The position numbers and the translations under genes are program-made. From Artemia franciscana (Eukaryota; Arthropoda; Branchiopoda; Anostraca; Artemiidae): a DNA stretch of 64,000 nt. Shown piece by piece: positions 43,630 through 53,517 of this stretch; position 1 is the stretch's first letter; every line of letters starts with the position of its first letter. The notes beneath the pieces are model-generated. The model did no database searches. It saw only the letters and a list, made by a program, of their open reading frames with translations, and was not told the origin of the DNA. The stretch is taken from the NCBI RefSeq assembly GCF_032884065.1, contig NC_088868.1, forward strand, positions 2,723,043-2,787,042. The letters are read 5' to 3'.

Positions 43630-43815
43630 TGTTTACAGTACACAGTGTTGTACTATATTGATAAAAAAGAAAGACAACCTCAAGAAGTTAGAGCAATTAT
43701 TCAAAAACGGAACAATCTTTTAATCCATTGTTGTGAAGACTGCAAGAACTTTCTAAAGGACATTTACAAACAAAACTTTTTTTTCTTCAGAGATCTGGAT
43801 ATAGATAATCTATAA
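43630..43815 (+). pseudogene. Small Polinton gene of unknown function, fragment
   Basis: Open piece reading VLYYIDKKERQPQEVRAII and LLIHCCEDCKNFLKDIYKQ. The same protein, more complete, is encoded on the minus strand at 56,659-56,901, also directly upstream of an ATPase gene. The CCEDC cluster could bind metal. No start codon is visible in this copy. Confidence 0.6.
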
Positions 43816-43871
43816 GAGGAATGGATAATCTTGAAAAGTGACAGTTTAAAGAAGAAAAGCAATCAGTCAAC

Positions 43872-44504
43872 ATATTTAAAACTGAAACACCATTTCGGAT
43901 GATTATTGTTGGCTCATCGATGTCGGGGAAAAGTATTTTCATATCTAAATTAATTCAAGAAAACAAAAAACTATTTAAAAAGCCTCCAAGAGAAATTTAC
44001 TATTGTTATCGAACAAGGCAGACAATATATGATAAAATAAAAGAAGAAATGCCATATGTCCATTTTATTCAGAACTTCGAGATTCTTGAGAAACTCAAGT
44101 CAAATACTTTAGTGATTTTTGATGACCTTGCAACGCACATGGAAAAGCACTCTGAAAAGCTGTTGGATTTATGGACAGTCGAAACCCATCATATGAACAT
44201 TTCAGTGATATTAGTATAGCATAATCTTTTTCAACAAACAAAAAGTATTCGAACGATAAGTTTAAATACAAATATATTTGTATTATTTCGACAAGCACGA
44301 GATCAATCCTCTATTACAGCTTTAGGGAAACAAATGTTCCAAGGAAACGCTCGCTATTTATTGGAAAGGTATAAAATGGCAACCGATAAACCTTTGGGAT
44401 TCTTATTTATAAATTTGAATAGCAAGGATAAAAATTTTATGCTAACAAGTAACATTTTCGAAAAAGAAGCAAAAGTATATCTACCACACGCATTGAAAAA
44501 GTGA
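43872..44504 (+). pseudogene. Polinton packaging ATPase (FtsK/HerA type) with one stop
   Basis: Walker A is VGSSMSGKS near the start and Walker B is LVIFDDLA. The C-terminal part (FRQARDQSSITALGKQMF, then FLFINLNSK) continues to TGA at 44,504. In the element this protein would pump DNA into capsids. The codon that is ATG in the second copy is ATA here (43,872); the next ATG is at 43,899. An in-frame TAG at 44,217 interrupts it where the second copy has a Leu codon, a single-base change. Confidence 0.85.
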
Positions 44505-44531
44505 CACTAGTCTTGAATATGGAACGAATGA

Positions 44532-44699
44532 CTTCCTCCTTTTGTAGAGTTTTTAGCTAAAGCTAAACCCAAGCTAAGACGTGCTTTATTACAAAATGTG
44601 GACAAGGATATTGTGAAAGCATTTTCAGAACTTTGTTTAAATATCACCAATTCAAACATTTTCACTACAATAAACTATACAATCGTATCTATATACTAG
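44532..44699 (+). pseudogene. Small conserved Polinton protein, frame-shifted at its start
   Basis: The frame reads LPPFVEFLAKAKPKLRRALL followed by DKDIVKAFSELCLNI, the pattern of the short helical protein found in many animal Polintons between ATPase and capsid genes. The nearest ATG (44,528) is in another frame, so one base has probably been lost. Its role in the element is not known to me. Confidence 0.6.
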
Positions 44700-45100
44700 G
44701 ACTAAAAGTCGGCGAATCCTGCTATCCTAGTGATGGTTTGCTAGAATTTCTTGAATATAAAGAAAACATTATTGAGCCAGTACCGGATAATAATTTTCAC
44801 CAGACTTATGGCATTGAAGGACCAATAGTCCCAGGGCAGTGGAATTCAATCTTTGTGTACACGGACATTGTTCAGCGTTCACGTATTGAAAATACATCTG
44901 CTCCCACCTTAAGAATTCTCCCGAGAAAAACGACGAACGAGGAAGTGATTAGCTATTCGTTCCAGCCACTTATTTATTTAGATATAAGCAGACAAAACAT
45001 TGAAATTGTTCATTTTAGTTTTAGAACTGAAAAGAATAACATCATACCCATTAATAGAGGACTAATCTCGCTTACAGTCGAATTTAGAGAAGATGAATAG
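44633..45100 (+). pseudogene. Polinton minor capsid (penton-like single jelly-roll), C-terminal part
   Basis: The open frame has no ATG. Its conserved part starts around FHQTYGIEGPIVPGQW and runs through IFVYTDIVQRSRI, SYSFQPLIYLDIS and NRGLISLTVEFRE to TGA at 45,100. These blocks match the C-terminal half of the Polinton minor capsid protein. The N-terminal half is missing, so this copy is truncated. It sits in the usual place upstream of the small basic protein and the major capsid gene. Confidence 0.7.
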
Positions 45101-45164
45101 CCATAGACAATTTGTTTATCCCTCTGTAGACTGTTTTGTGAAAACAAGATAAAATGGAGGTGGA

Positions 45165-45557
45165 ATGGATTACTATCAAGGAAAAGCAACACCAATGATT
45201 GGATATGGTGCCTTTAGCCAATTTTTTGGGAAAATGATGCGATTTGCCATACCTCTTTTAAGAAGATTTGTTGTTGCTGCGGCGTCTGATGTTGTTGGCA
45301 ATACAATTACTGAGTTTGAAAAAGGACAAGATTTGGTTCATCCTTGAAAAAAAAATATACGGAATAAAGTACGTGACATTACGGAAAGTATGAAACAACG
45401 TGGAAGTGGTATAAGTAGAACACACAAACGAAAATTGATCAGTTTGCAACGATCCAAGGTGAAAGCAAGACCTCTCCGGAAAATTAAGCGCTCAAAAGCA
45501 GATTCTTTGGCGAAAAATGAGTTTCCTTCCAACCGAAGACAGTGTGCCCTCAGTTAG
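45165..45557 (+). pseudogene. Small Polinton virion-type protein with basic tail, one stop
   Basis: An ATG-started frame (MDYYQGKATPMIGYG, FFGKMMRFAIPLLRR, VAAASDVVGNTI) matches the small hydrophobic-then-basic protein encoded before the capsid gene of Polintons, compared by others with adenovirus core or minor virion proteins. A TGA at 45,345 splits it; the same frame continues with a Lys/Arg-rich tail (SGISRTHKRKLISLQRSK) to TAG at 45,557 and overlaps the capsid start by about 41 bases. Confidence 0.6.
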
Positions 45558-46430
45558 TTTAGCCATCAGCTATTTTCAAAGCCCAAATGTTCATGTATCT
45601 GTCAAGTCTGCATATTTTGATCCAATCTACCCAGTAGTCCCTTTATCGGATGATTCACCTATTCACTTTCGCTTTTCAAGTAACGAAAACTATTATTCTG
45701 ACATGCGAAACAGCATTTTAGAGTGAAAAGTCAAAGTTTTTAAATTAGATGGAAATACTTTAACAGATGGCGACAAAGTTTCATACGATGATGGGGGCAT
45801 AATGAATACTTTATTCCAAAACATTCAAGTATTAGTCAATGATAGGCTTGTATCGAGTGGTAATTCGTTAAGTGCCTACACTTCATTTGCATCGTATACA
45901 TTATTAACGCCAAACAGTACAAAAAAGTCGCGTGGTTCAAACTCTGGTTTCTACAGAAAAGAAGATGGTACTTTGGATGCTACATTGACGGTACTCGCCA
46001 CAAAAACTTTACACCTTGCTGCGCGACCATCGCACGATTTCTTCCAGTTAAATCAATTTATACCGCCTGGATTAAAAATTGACATACAGTTTTTCCCGTC
46101 ATTGCCTAGATTCGTTTTTCGAAAACTCAAAAAAGCTGCTCCTGATGTTACACTTACAATAAGTGAAGCAGTTTTACATATCCGAAAAGTAAACATTGTA
46201 TCCTCGCTAGCATTGGCAGTAGAAAAGGTAAAAGTAAGCGGAAGAAACCTGAAAATTATGATTCCAAAACTGATACGCAAGAATTATTTCAACTGGGAGT
46301 CTCTCTTTTGCTGAAAGTTCATTGACGACATATGGACATCTCCCTTCAAAAGTTATTCTTGGCCTTGTAAAAAGGTCGAATCAGCTGGGAAGCAACAAAT
46401 CCAGCCCGTTTAAATTTGAGCTTTTTCAAC
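45517..46430 (+). pseudogene. Polinton major capsid protein (double jelly-roll), interrupted and 3' truncated
   Basis: Starts at ATG 45,517 (MSFLPTEDSVPSVSLAISYF) and shows the N-terminal jelly-roll blocks IHFRFSSNENYYSDM and NTLFQNIQVLVNDRLVSS, then FFQLNQFIPPGLKIDIQFF and LTISEAVLHIRKVNI. A TGA at 45,724 interrupts an otherwise open frame, and a frameshift near 46,300 moves the reading to SSLTTYGHLPSKVILGLV, after which the sequence is cut at about 46,430 by the next element. The C-terminal third is missing from the window. Confidence 0.8.
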
Positions 46431-46612
46431 TATATATCTATCTATATATATAAAAATAAGTTGTCTGTCTGTGTGTCTGTCTGTCTGTCAGGTGACGTCA
46501 TGTTTCTGTGTCGACTGACGTCATGAAGTTAGTTGTCGTCATTTTTGCTATGACGGGGACGTCATTAATGGTATTTAAGACATGCGTTCACGGAAAAATA
46601 TTTAATTGTAAA

Positions 46613-46964
46613 ATGACTGAAGAACCTACAATGGCAACAGCCGAGGAAGCTGCTCAAAGAGTCTATGCCAAAAAACCTTGCTGCTGATAGAGAATGTAAG
46701 AAAAGAAAGCGTGCCGAGGAATCACAAGAACAGCAAGAAAACAGGCTTGCAGCTGATAGAGAAAGTAAGAAAAGAAAGCGTGCCGAGGAATCACAAGAAC
46801 AGCAAGAAAACAGGCTTGCGGCTAAAGAACGCAAAACCGCGCAGTTAGATGAAAATCCACCTGGAAAGCGAGAGTCAAAACATATCAAAACTGAAAATGA
46901 TAGCAATGATGATTGGGTTTGGGATTTTGACTTGGATAAGGTCATCAATGTCTACCAGATTTAA
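46613..46964 (+). pseudogene. N-terminal fragment of a Helitron-type protein
   Basis: ATG at 46,613 begins MTEEPTMATAEEAAQRVYAK; a one-base shift in the A run at 46,670-46,675 leads into two copies of a 23-residue basic repeat (LAADRExKKRKRAEESQEQ) encoded by 69-bp tandem units, then NDDWVWDFDLDK. Such Arg/Lys/Glu repeats are common at the start of Helitron helicase-like proteins. The Rep and helicase parts are absent. Confidence 0.45.
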
Positions 46965-47092
46965 GTTAAAAAACAAAGGTTCGGCGATATGTACTTCATA
47001 GTGACGCTGAAAAACAAAGAAGAAAAAAAAAACTGAAAAAATGTAAAAAACTAAAAAAACTAAAAAGAAAAAACACTCAAAGATAAATTACA

Positions 47093-47350
47093 GACCGGGA
47101 CACAAATGACGACCGACACAGAGGGAATATAAATGACGACCAGGAACCTCAAAGAAAAATTACAGACTGGGACACCCGGACACAAATCACGACCGGGAAT
47201 ATAAATGACGACCGGGACGTAGGGAAACAACTACAACGGGGACACCGGGGGCACAGGTGGGATATATAATTGACGACTGAGACACAGGGATTGTTTGAAT
47301 AGAAATTACAGACCGGGACACAAATGACAACCGGGACACTGGGACACAGG
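47093..47350. repeat. GACCGGGACAC minisatellite, first element
   Basis: Imperfect repetition of GACCGGGACAC, GGGAATATAAATGACGACC and AAATTACAGAC blocks. The same units recur at 48,327-48,600. Confidence 0.8.
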
Positions 47351-47972
47351 GAATATAAATGCTATTTATATGCACAGACAATGGGACAGCGAAGAATGTT
47401 GTATATTCGCATGTTTTACGTAGTTAAAAATATATATTTATATATATCTCTATTCACAGGTGGGACACAGCTACAATGGCGCGTAACTAATATGGAGCGT
47501 AACGACTTACGCGTGCGGGGGGGCTTGGGGGGTGCGAAGCGCCCCACCAACTAGGTGTTGGGGTGGCGCAAAGCGAGTTGTGTGTATGCATGTTTGTTTG
47601 TTTGTAAAAAGAGCGTTTGCATATGACATCATTATTAGTACATAAGGCTTTGTATATGCAGAGACATATAAATATAAATGCTATTTATATGCACAGATAA
47701 TGAAACAGCGAAGAATGTTGTATATTCGCATGTTTTACGTAGTTAAAAATATATATTTATATCTATCTCTATTCACAGGTGGGACACAGGGACACAGCTA
47801 CAATGGCGCGTAACTAATATGGCGCGTAACGACTTACGCGCGCGGGGGGCTTGGTCTGTCTGTCTGTCTGTCGATGTCTGACACCCCATAAGTGGTCTGT
47901 CTGTCGAGTGACGTCATTATATGACGTCTGAATTATTTCATCATATACCAGTTCAGAAACGAATGTATTCAA

Positions 47973-48047
47973 GCCGAAGTAGCTGAGTTTGTACAGCGTT
48001 ATGTTCCGGGTTTCAGGTCCGAAAGGTTCCCGGTTCGAACCTTGGCT
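47973..48047 (+). repeat. tRNA-like sequence (possible SINE head)
   Basis: 75 bases from GCCGAAG to TTGGCT. It contains an A-box-like TAGCTGAGTTTG (one mismatch to TRGCNNAGYNGG), a 4-bp D-stem GCTG/CAGC and a B-box-like GGTTCGAACCT at tRNA spacing. The ends can pair as an acceptor stem with one mismatch. No good anticodon stem is visible, so it is not a functional tRNA gene. An A-rich region follows. Confidence 0.45.
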
Positions 48048-48054
48048 TTAGCAT

Positions 48055-48325
48055 TAATACAAAAGAAGAAAAAACTAAAAAAGGTAAGAACTACAAAAAA
48101 AAACTAAAAAGAAAATACTAAAAAAAAATAAAAAAGGTAAAAAACTAAAAAAATAAAGGTAAAAAACTAAAAAAGAAAAAAAGGAAAAAAAAATAAAAAA
48201 AGGTAAAAACTACAAAAAAAACTAAAAAGATAAAAACTAAAAACTAAGAAAAAACTTAAAAAAACTAAAAACTGAAAAAGAAAAAAAGGAAAAAAACTGA
48301 AAAATAATGGAAAAAAGAAAACTAA
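48055..48325. repeat. A-rich purine tract
   Basis: Low-complexity AAAAACTAAAAAAGGTAAAAA repeats, almost all purine on the plus strand. Open frames across it are composition artefacts. Confidence 0.8.
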
Positions 48326-48326
48326 T

Positions 48327-48600
48327 AACCGGGACACAGGGAATATAAATGACGACCGGGACACTCAAAGAGAAATTGCAGACTGGGACACTGGGACAAT
48401 AATAACAACCGGGAGATATAAATGACAACCGGGACACTCAGAGATAAATTGCAGACCGGGACACCGGGACACAAATGACAACCAGGACACAGAGAATATA
48501 AATGACTACCGGGATGCTCAAAGGGAAATTACAGACTGGGACACTGGGACACAAATGACGACTGGGATACTGGGAATATAAATGACGACCGGGACACAGG
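48327..48600. repeat. GACCGGGACAC minisatellite, second element
   Basis: Repeated GACCGGGACAC, TCAAAGAGAAATTGCAGAC and GGGAATATAAATGACGACC blocks, about 60 bases per higher-order unit, shared with the first element. Confidence 0.8.
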
Positions 48601-48650
48601 GACACAACTACAAGGGGGCTACCGGGGGCACAATAGCATGTCGGGGGCAC

Positions 48651-48669
48651 ATATATATATATATATATA

Positions 48670-48755
<86 letters not shown>

Positions 48756-48760
48756 TATAT
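48651..48760. repeat. (TA)n microsatellite
   Basis: About 110 bases of TA repeat with a few C interruptions. Confidence 0.95.
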
Positions 48761-49023
48761 AGTCTTATTTGAGAGTTCGCTTGGTAAACACCTTATTTTG
48801 GATATAACCTATTAATACAGTGAGCTCAAGCTGGTCTGATTTCCCTATTGACATTTATTGAAACATCATTCATAATCGGATTATTTTCATTTGTTGGCTA
48901 ATTGATAGTTTCGGTATTTGAGTGCAAATTCCCTTGGAACTTCTTCTTGGGACAGCAAAGAGATTTTTGTACAAGGACTTAAGAACTTGAATATATTTCA
49001 ATGACATATTATCTGCCATAGCC

Positions 49024-50099
49024 ATGTCGGAGAAATTAAATTGGAATGCGATTTTGAACTTTTTAAATCGTGCTCGAAAAGCTGGAAATAAGAGTGACGA
49101 GATAAGTCGTAAAGCAAGCGAGTTTTTTACAAAGGACGATATAATCAAGGCTAAGGAGATACTATGGTCTTCTGCTAACTACACCAATAGAGTGTCAATT
49201 AAAAAAAAGTGCCGAAGACAATATTAATGAAATGTTAAAGGTACTTGAACTTTGTGAGCAAAGTAACGTTGAGCTGCCAGTCTTTGTGATGTTTGAACCT
49301 GACGAAGTCCCTATCTGTCCTGGTGAGATAGCTGCGGTAATCACCAGAAAAGTTACAGAAGTTTGTAATAAGCTAGACAATTTCATGAATAAGGACCCTC
49401 CCGCCCCCTGGATTGTTCCTACAGTTACTGACACAAAGCCCTCGTATGCAGTGGTACTCAAGAATTTGCCCTCTGACCTCACGAAGTCCGATTTGAGGAA
49501 AGACCTTTTGCGAAAAATGTGTGGCGGAGAGTGCTCTAAAATTGTCGAAGTTCAGCCCAGAAAAGATAATTGGCGAGTTGTTACAGCTAGCAAGGCTGAT
49601 GCAGAAACTCTTGTCGGGGTTTTTTAGAACGGTGATAAATCTCTTTCTGCAACAATCAGGAGCCCCTCTCACCTCGGTATTGCTCGATTCGATCCCAGCA
49701 ATATAAATGACGATGAAATTTGCACACTGATTCCTAAATGTGTCAGTTCAAGACAGATTGGCAACACCCGCTCGTTTTGATTGAAATTTGAAACCAAAGT
49801 TGATCTTATTAATGCCATAAAAAAATCCCCCAGTCATAGATTATGAGAGGATCAAAGTGGCTGAGTATCTCTCCCTCCCGGTAGGATGTTTCAAGTGTCA
49901 AGCTTACGGACATATATCCAATAGCTGCAAAAATGAAGCTATTTGCGCAGTCTGCGGTGACCATGGTTATTCAAGCTCCAGAACATCTCCTTGTCAAAGG
50001 CCCAAGAAGTGTGCATTGTGCAAATCACAGGATCATCCCTGTTACAGCTTCAAATGTCCAGTCGCCCAAGGACTTTTAAGTAAAGTTAAGTCAGCATAA
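49024..50099 (+). pseudogene. LINE ORF1 (gag-like, three zinc knuckles), frame-broken
   Basis: The reading begins MSEKLNWNAILNFLNRARK. It shifts at an A8 run near 49,200, meets a TAG at 49,625 and shifts again before 49,857. The C-terminal part has gag-type zinc knuckles: CFKCQAYGHISNSC, CAVCGDHG... and CALCKSQDHPCYSFKC, the three-knuckle layout of Jockey/R1-group ORF1 proteins. The middle part (SYAVVLKNLPSDLTKSDL) looks like the RNA-binding fold that precedes the knuckles. It ends at TAA 50,097-50,099, overlapping the ORF2 start by one base. Confidence 0.8.
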
Positions 50100-50905
50100 T
50101 GGCTCGAGCCTTAAGTCTCTTATCATGGAATATCAATGGCAAAGTGGTTGACAAAGGGCTAGTCCTCTCTGAACTTTTAAGTACAAATGAAATAATTTTT
50201 CTGCAAGAACATTTTTTGTCTCGTGAAAGGAAAAATTTACTCAGCATTTCACAGAATTCTTATCTTTTATTTCACCCAGCGAAAATGAATAAGAACCGTG
50301 GCCGACCTTCAGGCGGATTAGCTATTATTTCACAATTTCCCGTCAATCTCCTTGAGTCGAATGACAATTTCATTGCTGCCGAATTTTCGGACCTAATCTG
50401 TAAAAACGTTTACCTGCCAACTAATTACTGCTCTTCACAATCAGAGAATAAATTCATAAATGCTTGCAAAAAGCTAGCGAGTTTTGTGAAGGGAGTTTCA
50501 AAGCGTCCAAATACTCGAGTTTTGATTGCAGGAGACTTTAATTGTGACTTAACAGACAGTTCATCGCCAAGAACCCAACTAATTCTGAATTCCCTCCCCC
50601 CTTCCTACTCAGTTGCTGACAAAACAGAAACTTTCACGTTTATTGGTGTCCTGTCAGCGACTTCTAACCATGATAATTTTATTGCATCTTTCCCCTATGA
50701 AACTGTCGAGGTAATTTGTGATGGCTTTTATTCGGATCACCATCCAATAAAGTTGAAAATAAATGCTTCATTTCATGCCCCTAAACAGCCAGATAAAAAG
50801 TGGTTTTATATAAAAGACTGGAAAGAAGTTAACCGCGAGATATTTCGAAAATATATTATAATAAATTTTAAGCTTAACCAAATACTAATGAAAATTAAAT
50901 GGTAA
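50099..50905 (+). pseudogene. LINE ORF2, endonuclease domain only
   Basis: Starts at ATG 50,099 inside a TAATG overlap with ORF1. It shows APE-type endonuclease motifs in order: LLSWNINGK, FLQEHFL, GGLAIIS, IAGDFNCDL and SDHHPIKL. The domain is about complete (roughly 230 residues), after which the frame ends at 50,905 in AT-rich DNA. The reverse transcriptase is missing, so this copy is 3' truncated, the opposite of the usual 5' truncation of LINEs. That suggests deletion or a later insertion. Confidence 0.8.
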
Positions 50906-51739
50906 ACCCTTCTCTTACTTATCCACAAAAACCAATTAGGCTATATTAAATAAATATATATTTCATAATTTTAATCAAATACCTTTAAATAAAATAATGT
51001 GAAAAGGTTACTACTTTTAACTAAATTAAGAAAATTTAAGTAGTATGCCCCTAATGGTATTTACCACTGCCTTGCTTCATATTTTTTTTTATTATTTTAT
51101 TAAACAATAAAATAGTTTTTTCTAAACTGATGTTGCTAATGTTAGAAAATTAGACAAAAAAATAGGTAAGTGTGGCATTTTCAATTCGATGGAATAAAGT
51201 AAGGAACGCATCTTTTCCTTAGGTAGAAATACATTGCATATTTACCTCTGCAGAAAGCAAAGGTTAAATTATGGCGAATAAATTTTGCAGTTAGCGCAAA
51301 GCAAAATCTATTTGGCAGAGTTTCTTAATGCAATTACCTAGCCTGTTGAAGCCGTGCCTTATAAAGACGGTATCTTCGATAAATCTTTATTCTGGGAGTG
51401 TTTGTCTTTAGAAATAATATGTAAATTTTTTAAAATTATTTTAGTTTTTCTTTCGTAAATAGTAATCTTACACAATAATTCCCTTTTAACTTTTCAAATA
51501 AAATAATTTTAAGATTTATCATTAGAATATTTATTTCAATAGATAGAAGTGAACAAAAAAGTCGCTTTTTTGAACTATTTATTATACTGTTAATATTATA
51601 ATGTATGGCGTTGTAAGTTAATGTCTCCTTTTTTCTTTCGAATAGTATGGCTATTCGTGAATTTAATCTTCAGGCTTGGACTCTTTTGAATTTCGGCGTA
51701 TTCTTTTAAGTTCTTTTCATTCTTTGTCTGGTTGTTAAA
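50906..51739. other. AT-rich spacer
   Basis: No gene or repeat recognised between the truncated LINE and the eIF4A-like array. Confidence 0.4.
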
Positions 51740-51960
51740 AGGACTGCAAGTACTGTATTTTCCTTACGAGTTAAGCATTAACTTAAAAGGTTAAAAATAA
51801 CACATTTGATCAATTTCTTCCGAAGAATGGAGAGGAATATTTTAAGCGATTTTCAGCCTGTAACAAAGTGGACAAAACCAGTAATGAATATTAAATTTTC
51901 GTTGTAATTTTCTTATCAATAATTGAAGATCTTGTTAAATTTATTCATTTTTATTTTTAT
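51740..51960 (+). pseudogene. eIF4A-like array, unit A (3' remnant)
   Basis: The stretch CATTTGATCAATTTCTTCCG, then GATTTTCAGCCTGTAACAAA and GTGGACAAAACCAG matches the 3' end of unit B (53,130-53,245) and of unit C (54,465-54,550). Only the last part of the gene plus its downstream spacer remains. Confidence 0.65.
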
Positions 51961-52151
51961 TTGAGATTTTTACTTCACCACAAGCGAGTTGATATTTTAG
52001 GGTATTTGCTAATTTTAAGCCAAATCTATATGTATGAGGTTGCGCAAAACTTAGTCGCGCACTGCTCTATGGATACTGTTAACATGATGCACAAGGTGGC
52101 AACAAGTGAAGCAGATCTGAGCGCATATGCACATATGGAAGGAGCGAAAAA

Positions 52152-53245
52152 ATGATCTCTTCATTACTTTGGGAGCAAAGTAAAAAGAAGTTAATGAGCT
52201 TATTCATACAAATGTCCCTGAATGACAGGCGTTATTCGGGGATTATTACTCACGGTTTCGAAAAACCCCATCATGCACAACAAAGAGCTTTCCTTCCATG
52301 TGTAGAAGGAAACGATTTTAAATTTGAAGCCAAATCTTGCAGTGGAAGAATCACTGCAGCTTCATTTTACGCATTAAACCAAATTGAGATACATGATGGA
52401 TAATGTCAAGTTGTGATCATGACGCCTTCTTATCAAAGAGCAAAGCAAATAAGACGCCTTATCTCAGGTTTTGTCCTCTATATGAAAGCAAAGTGTCTCG
52501 TTAAACGTTTTGAAAATGAAACCAAAAAATTAATGGCTTCCAAAGAGTCCAGCCCGCATATCGTTGTAGGAACTCCAGATAGTATTTCCTGCATGATTGG
52601 ACAGGGTGCTTTGGATACCGAGAACATTAAACTGGTTGTACTTGATAAAGCTGGTGAGTGGTTGTCTCGGCCTCGGGATTTTTGCAATCCAATCAAGGAA
52701 GTATTTCGTAGCCTGACTAGTAACAATAAGCAAGTTTTCCTATTGACGTCTACTATGTCCAATGACGTCGAAGAAGTCACCAGCCCGTTTATGCAAAATC
52801 CCATCCATATTTCTGTGACGGAAGAGAAGTTGTTTTTTAATAGCATCCCCCTCCCTATATCTGGGGTGTGAACGACGAAGGAAGATTGCACACTCTTGTT
52901 GAACTCTACATGAAATCTACTAAAACCTGTTCCCGTCTTGTAATCTTCACAAGAGATACTCCCAGCGTTGAATTACTAAGAAAAAATCTTACTGCCAGGC
53001 GTTTTGCTTTTTCATCCATGGATGACAGTGTGGACAAAGAAAAGCGCAAGAAAAATATGAAAAAATTTAATTCTGGAAAATGTCGTTTGCTAATCACAAC
53101 GGAGTGTTCGGATTGCCAACTTAAAAAGTTAAATATGACGCATTTGATCAATTTCTCCCGAAGAATGGAAACGAATATTTTGAGCGATTTTCAGCCTATA
53201 ACAAAGTGGACAAAACCAGGAGTGAATATTAAATTTTTGTTGTAA
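52152..53245 (+). pseudogene. eIF4A-like DEAD-box helicase relative, unit B, ATPase motifs lost
   Basis: Collinear with eIF4A from the Q motif (HGFEKPHHAQQRAFLPC) onward, intronless. Motif I is degraded to SCSGRIT (GxGKT expected), motif Ia to PSYQRAK, GTPGR to GTPDS, DEAD to DKAG and SAT to TST. RVLITTD is kept as RLLITTE, and the HRIGR region is unrecognisable. Breaks are a TAA at 52,401 and a frameshift near 52,860; the rest is open in three pieces (52,152-52,403, 52,413-52,871, 52,868-53,245). It cannot be an active helicase as read. Most likely a retrocopy-derived pseudogene. Confidence 0.75.
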
Positions 53246-53517
53246 TTTTCTTGTCAATAATTGAAGACTTGTTAAATTTTTTCCTTTTTTGTTTTGTTTG
53301 AGTACTTGATTTTTACTTCACCCCTAGCGGATTGATATTTTGGGGTATTTGCTAATTCTAGGCCAAATCTATATGTGTGAGGTTGGGCAAAACTTTATTG
53401 TAAACTAATTAGTAAACTTAGTTGTGAATGATCTGTGGGTACTGTTAATATGATGCACAAGGTGGAACAATTGATGCAGGTGTGAGCGCATATGCGAATA
53501 TAGAATGAGCAAAACAA

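Larger units (their letters stand above)
43603..46430 (+). mobile_element. Polinton/Maverick fragment 1 (packaging and capsid module)
   Basis: Five collinear genes in Polinton order: a small unknown gene, packaging ATPase, a small conserved protein, minor capsid, a small basic virion-type protein and major capsid. Homology with the second Polinton (minus strand near 57 kb) begins at about 43,603, marking the left limit. The right end is cut inside the capsid gene by a Helitron-like element at about 46,436. Polymerase, integrase and protease genes are not in this fragment. Confidence 0.85.
46436..47560 (+). mobile_element. Helitron/Helentron-like non-autonomous element inserted in the capsid gene
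   Basis: The left end TCTATATATATAAAAATAAG followed by a GTCTGTCTGTC run is the style of arthropod Helitron-like 5' ends. The right end is a GC-rich palindrome-like GCGAAGCGCCCCACCAACTAG. In between lie a short broken reading frame (46,613-46,964) and a GACCGGGACAC minisatellite. The insertion interrupts the Polinton major capsid gene, so it is younger than that Polinton. Confidence 0.55.
47573..48770 (+). mobile_element. Second, rearranged Helitron-like element or fragment
   Basis: 47,668-47,850 repeats 47,352-47,525 of the first element (TATTCGCATGTTTTACGTAG ... GGCGCGTAACTAATATGG). A new GTCTGTCTGTC start follows at about 47,853, then a tRNA-like stretch, an A-rich purine tract, the GACCGGGACAC minisatellite and a (TA)n tract. 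No clear right end. Confidence 0.4.

Noticed and set aside
43440-43643. Minus-strand 67-codon frame at the left of Polinton fragment 1
   Set aside because: Its start overlaps the antisense of a Polinton region and the rest lies outside the homology. No family recognised and no matching frame in fragment 2.
46565-46948. 127-codon minus-strand Ser/Phe-rich frame
   Set aside because: Antisense of the 69-bp basic tandem repeat of the Helitron-type fragment; low-complexity shadow.
48167-48437. Phe/Ser-rich minus-strand frames of 65-66 codons
   Set aside because: Translation of the A-rich purine tract; low complexity only.
47095-48600. Evenly repeated GACCGGGACAC units considered as a CRISPR-like array
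   Set aside because: Units are imperfect and contiguous, without unique spacers of constant size, in eukaryotic element DNA. A minisatellite fits.
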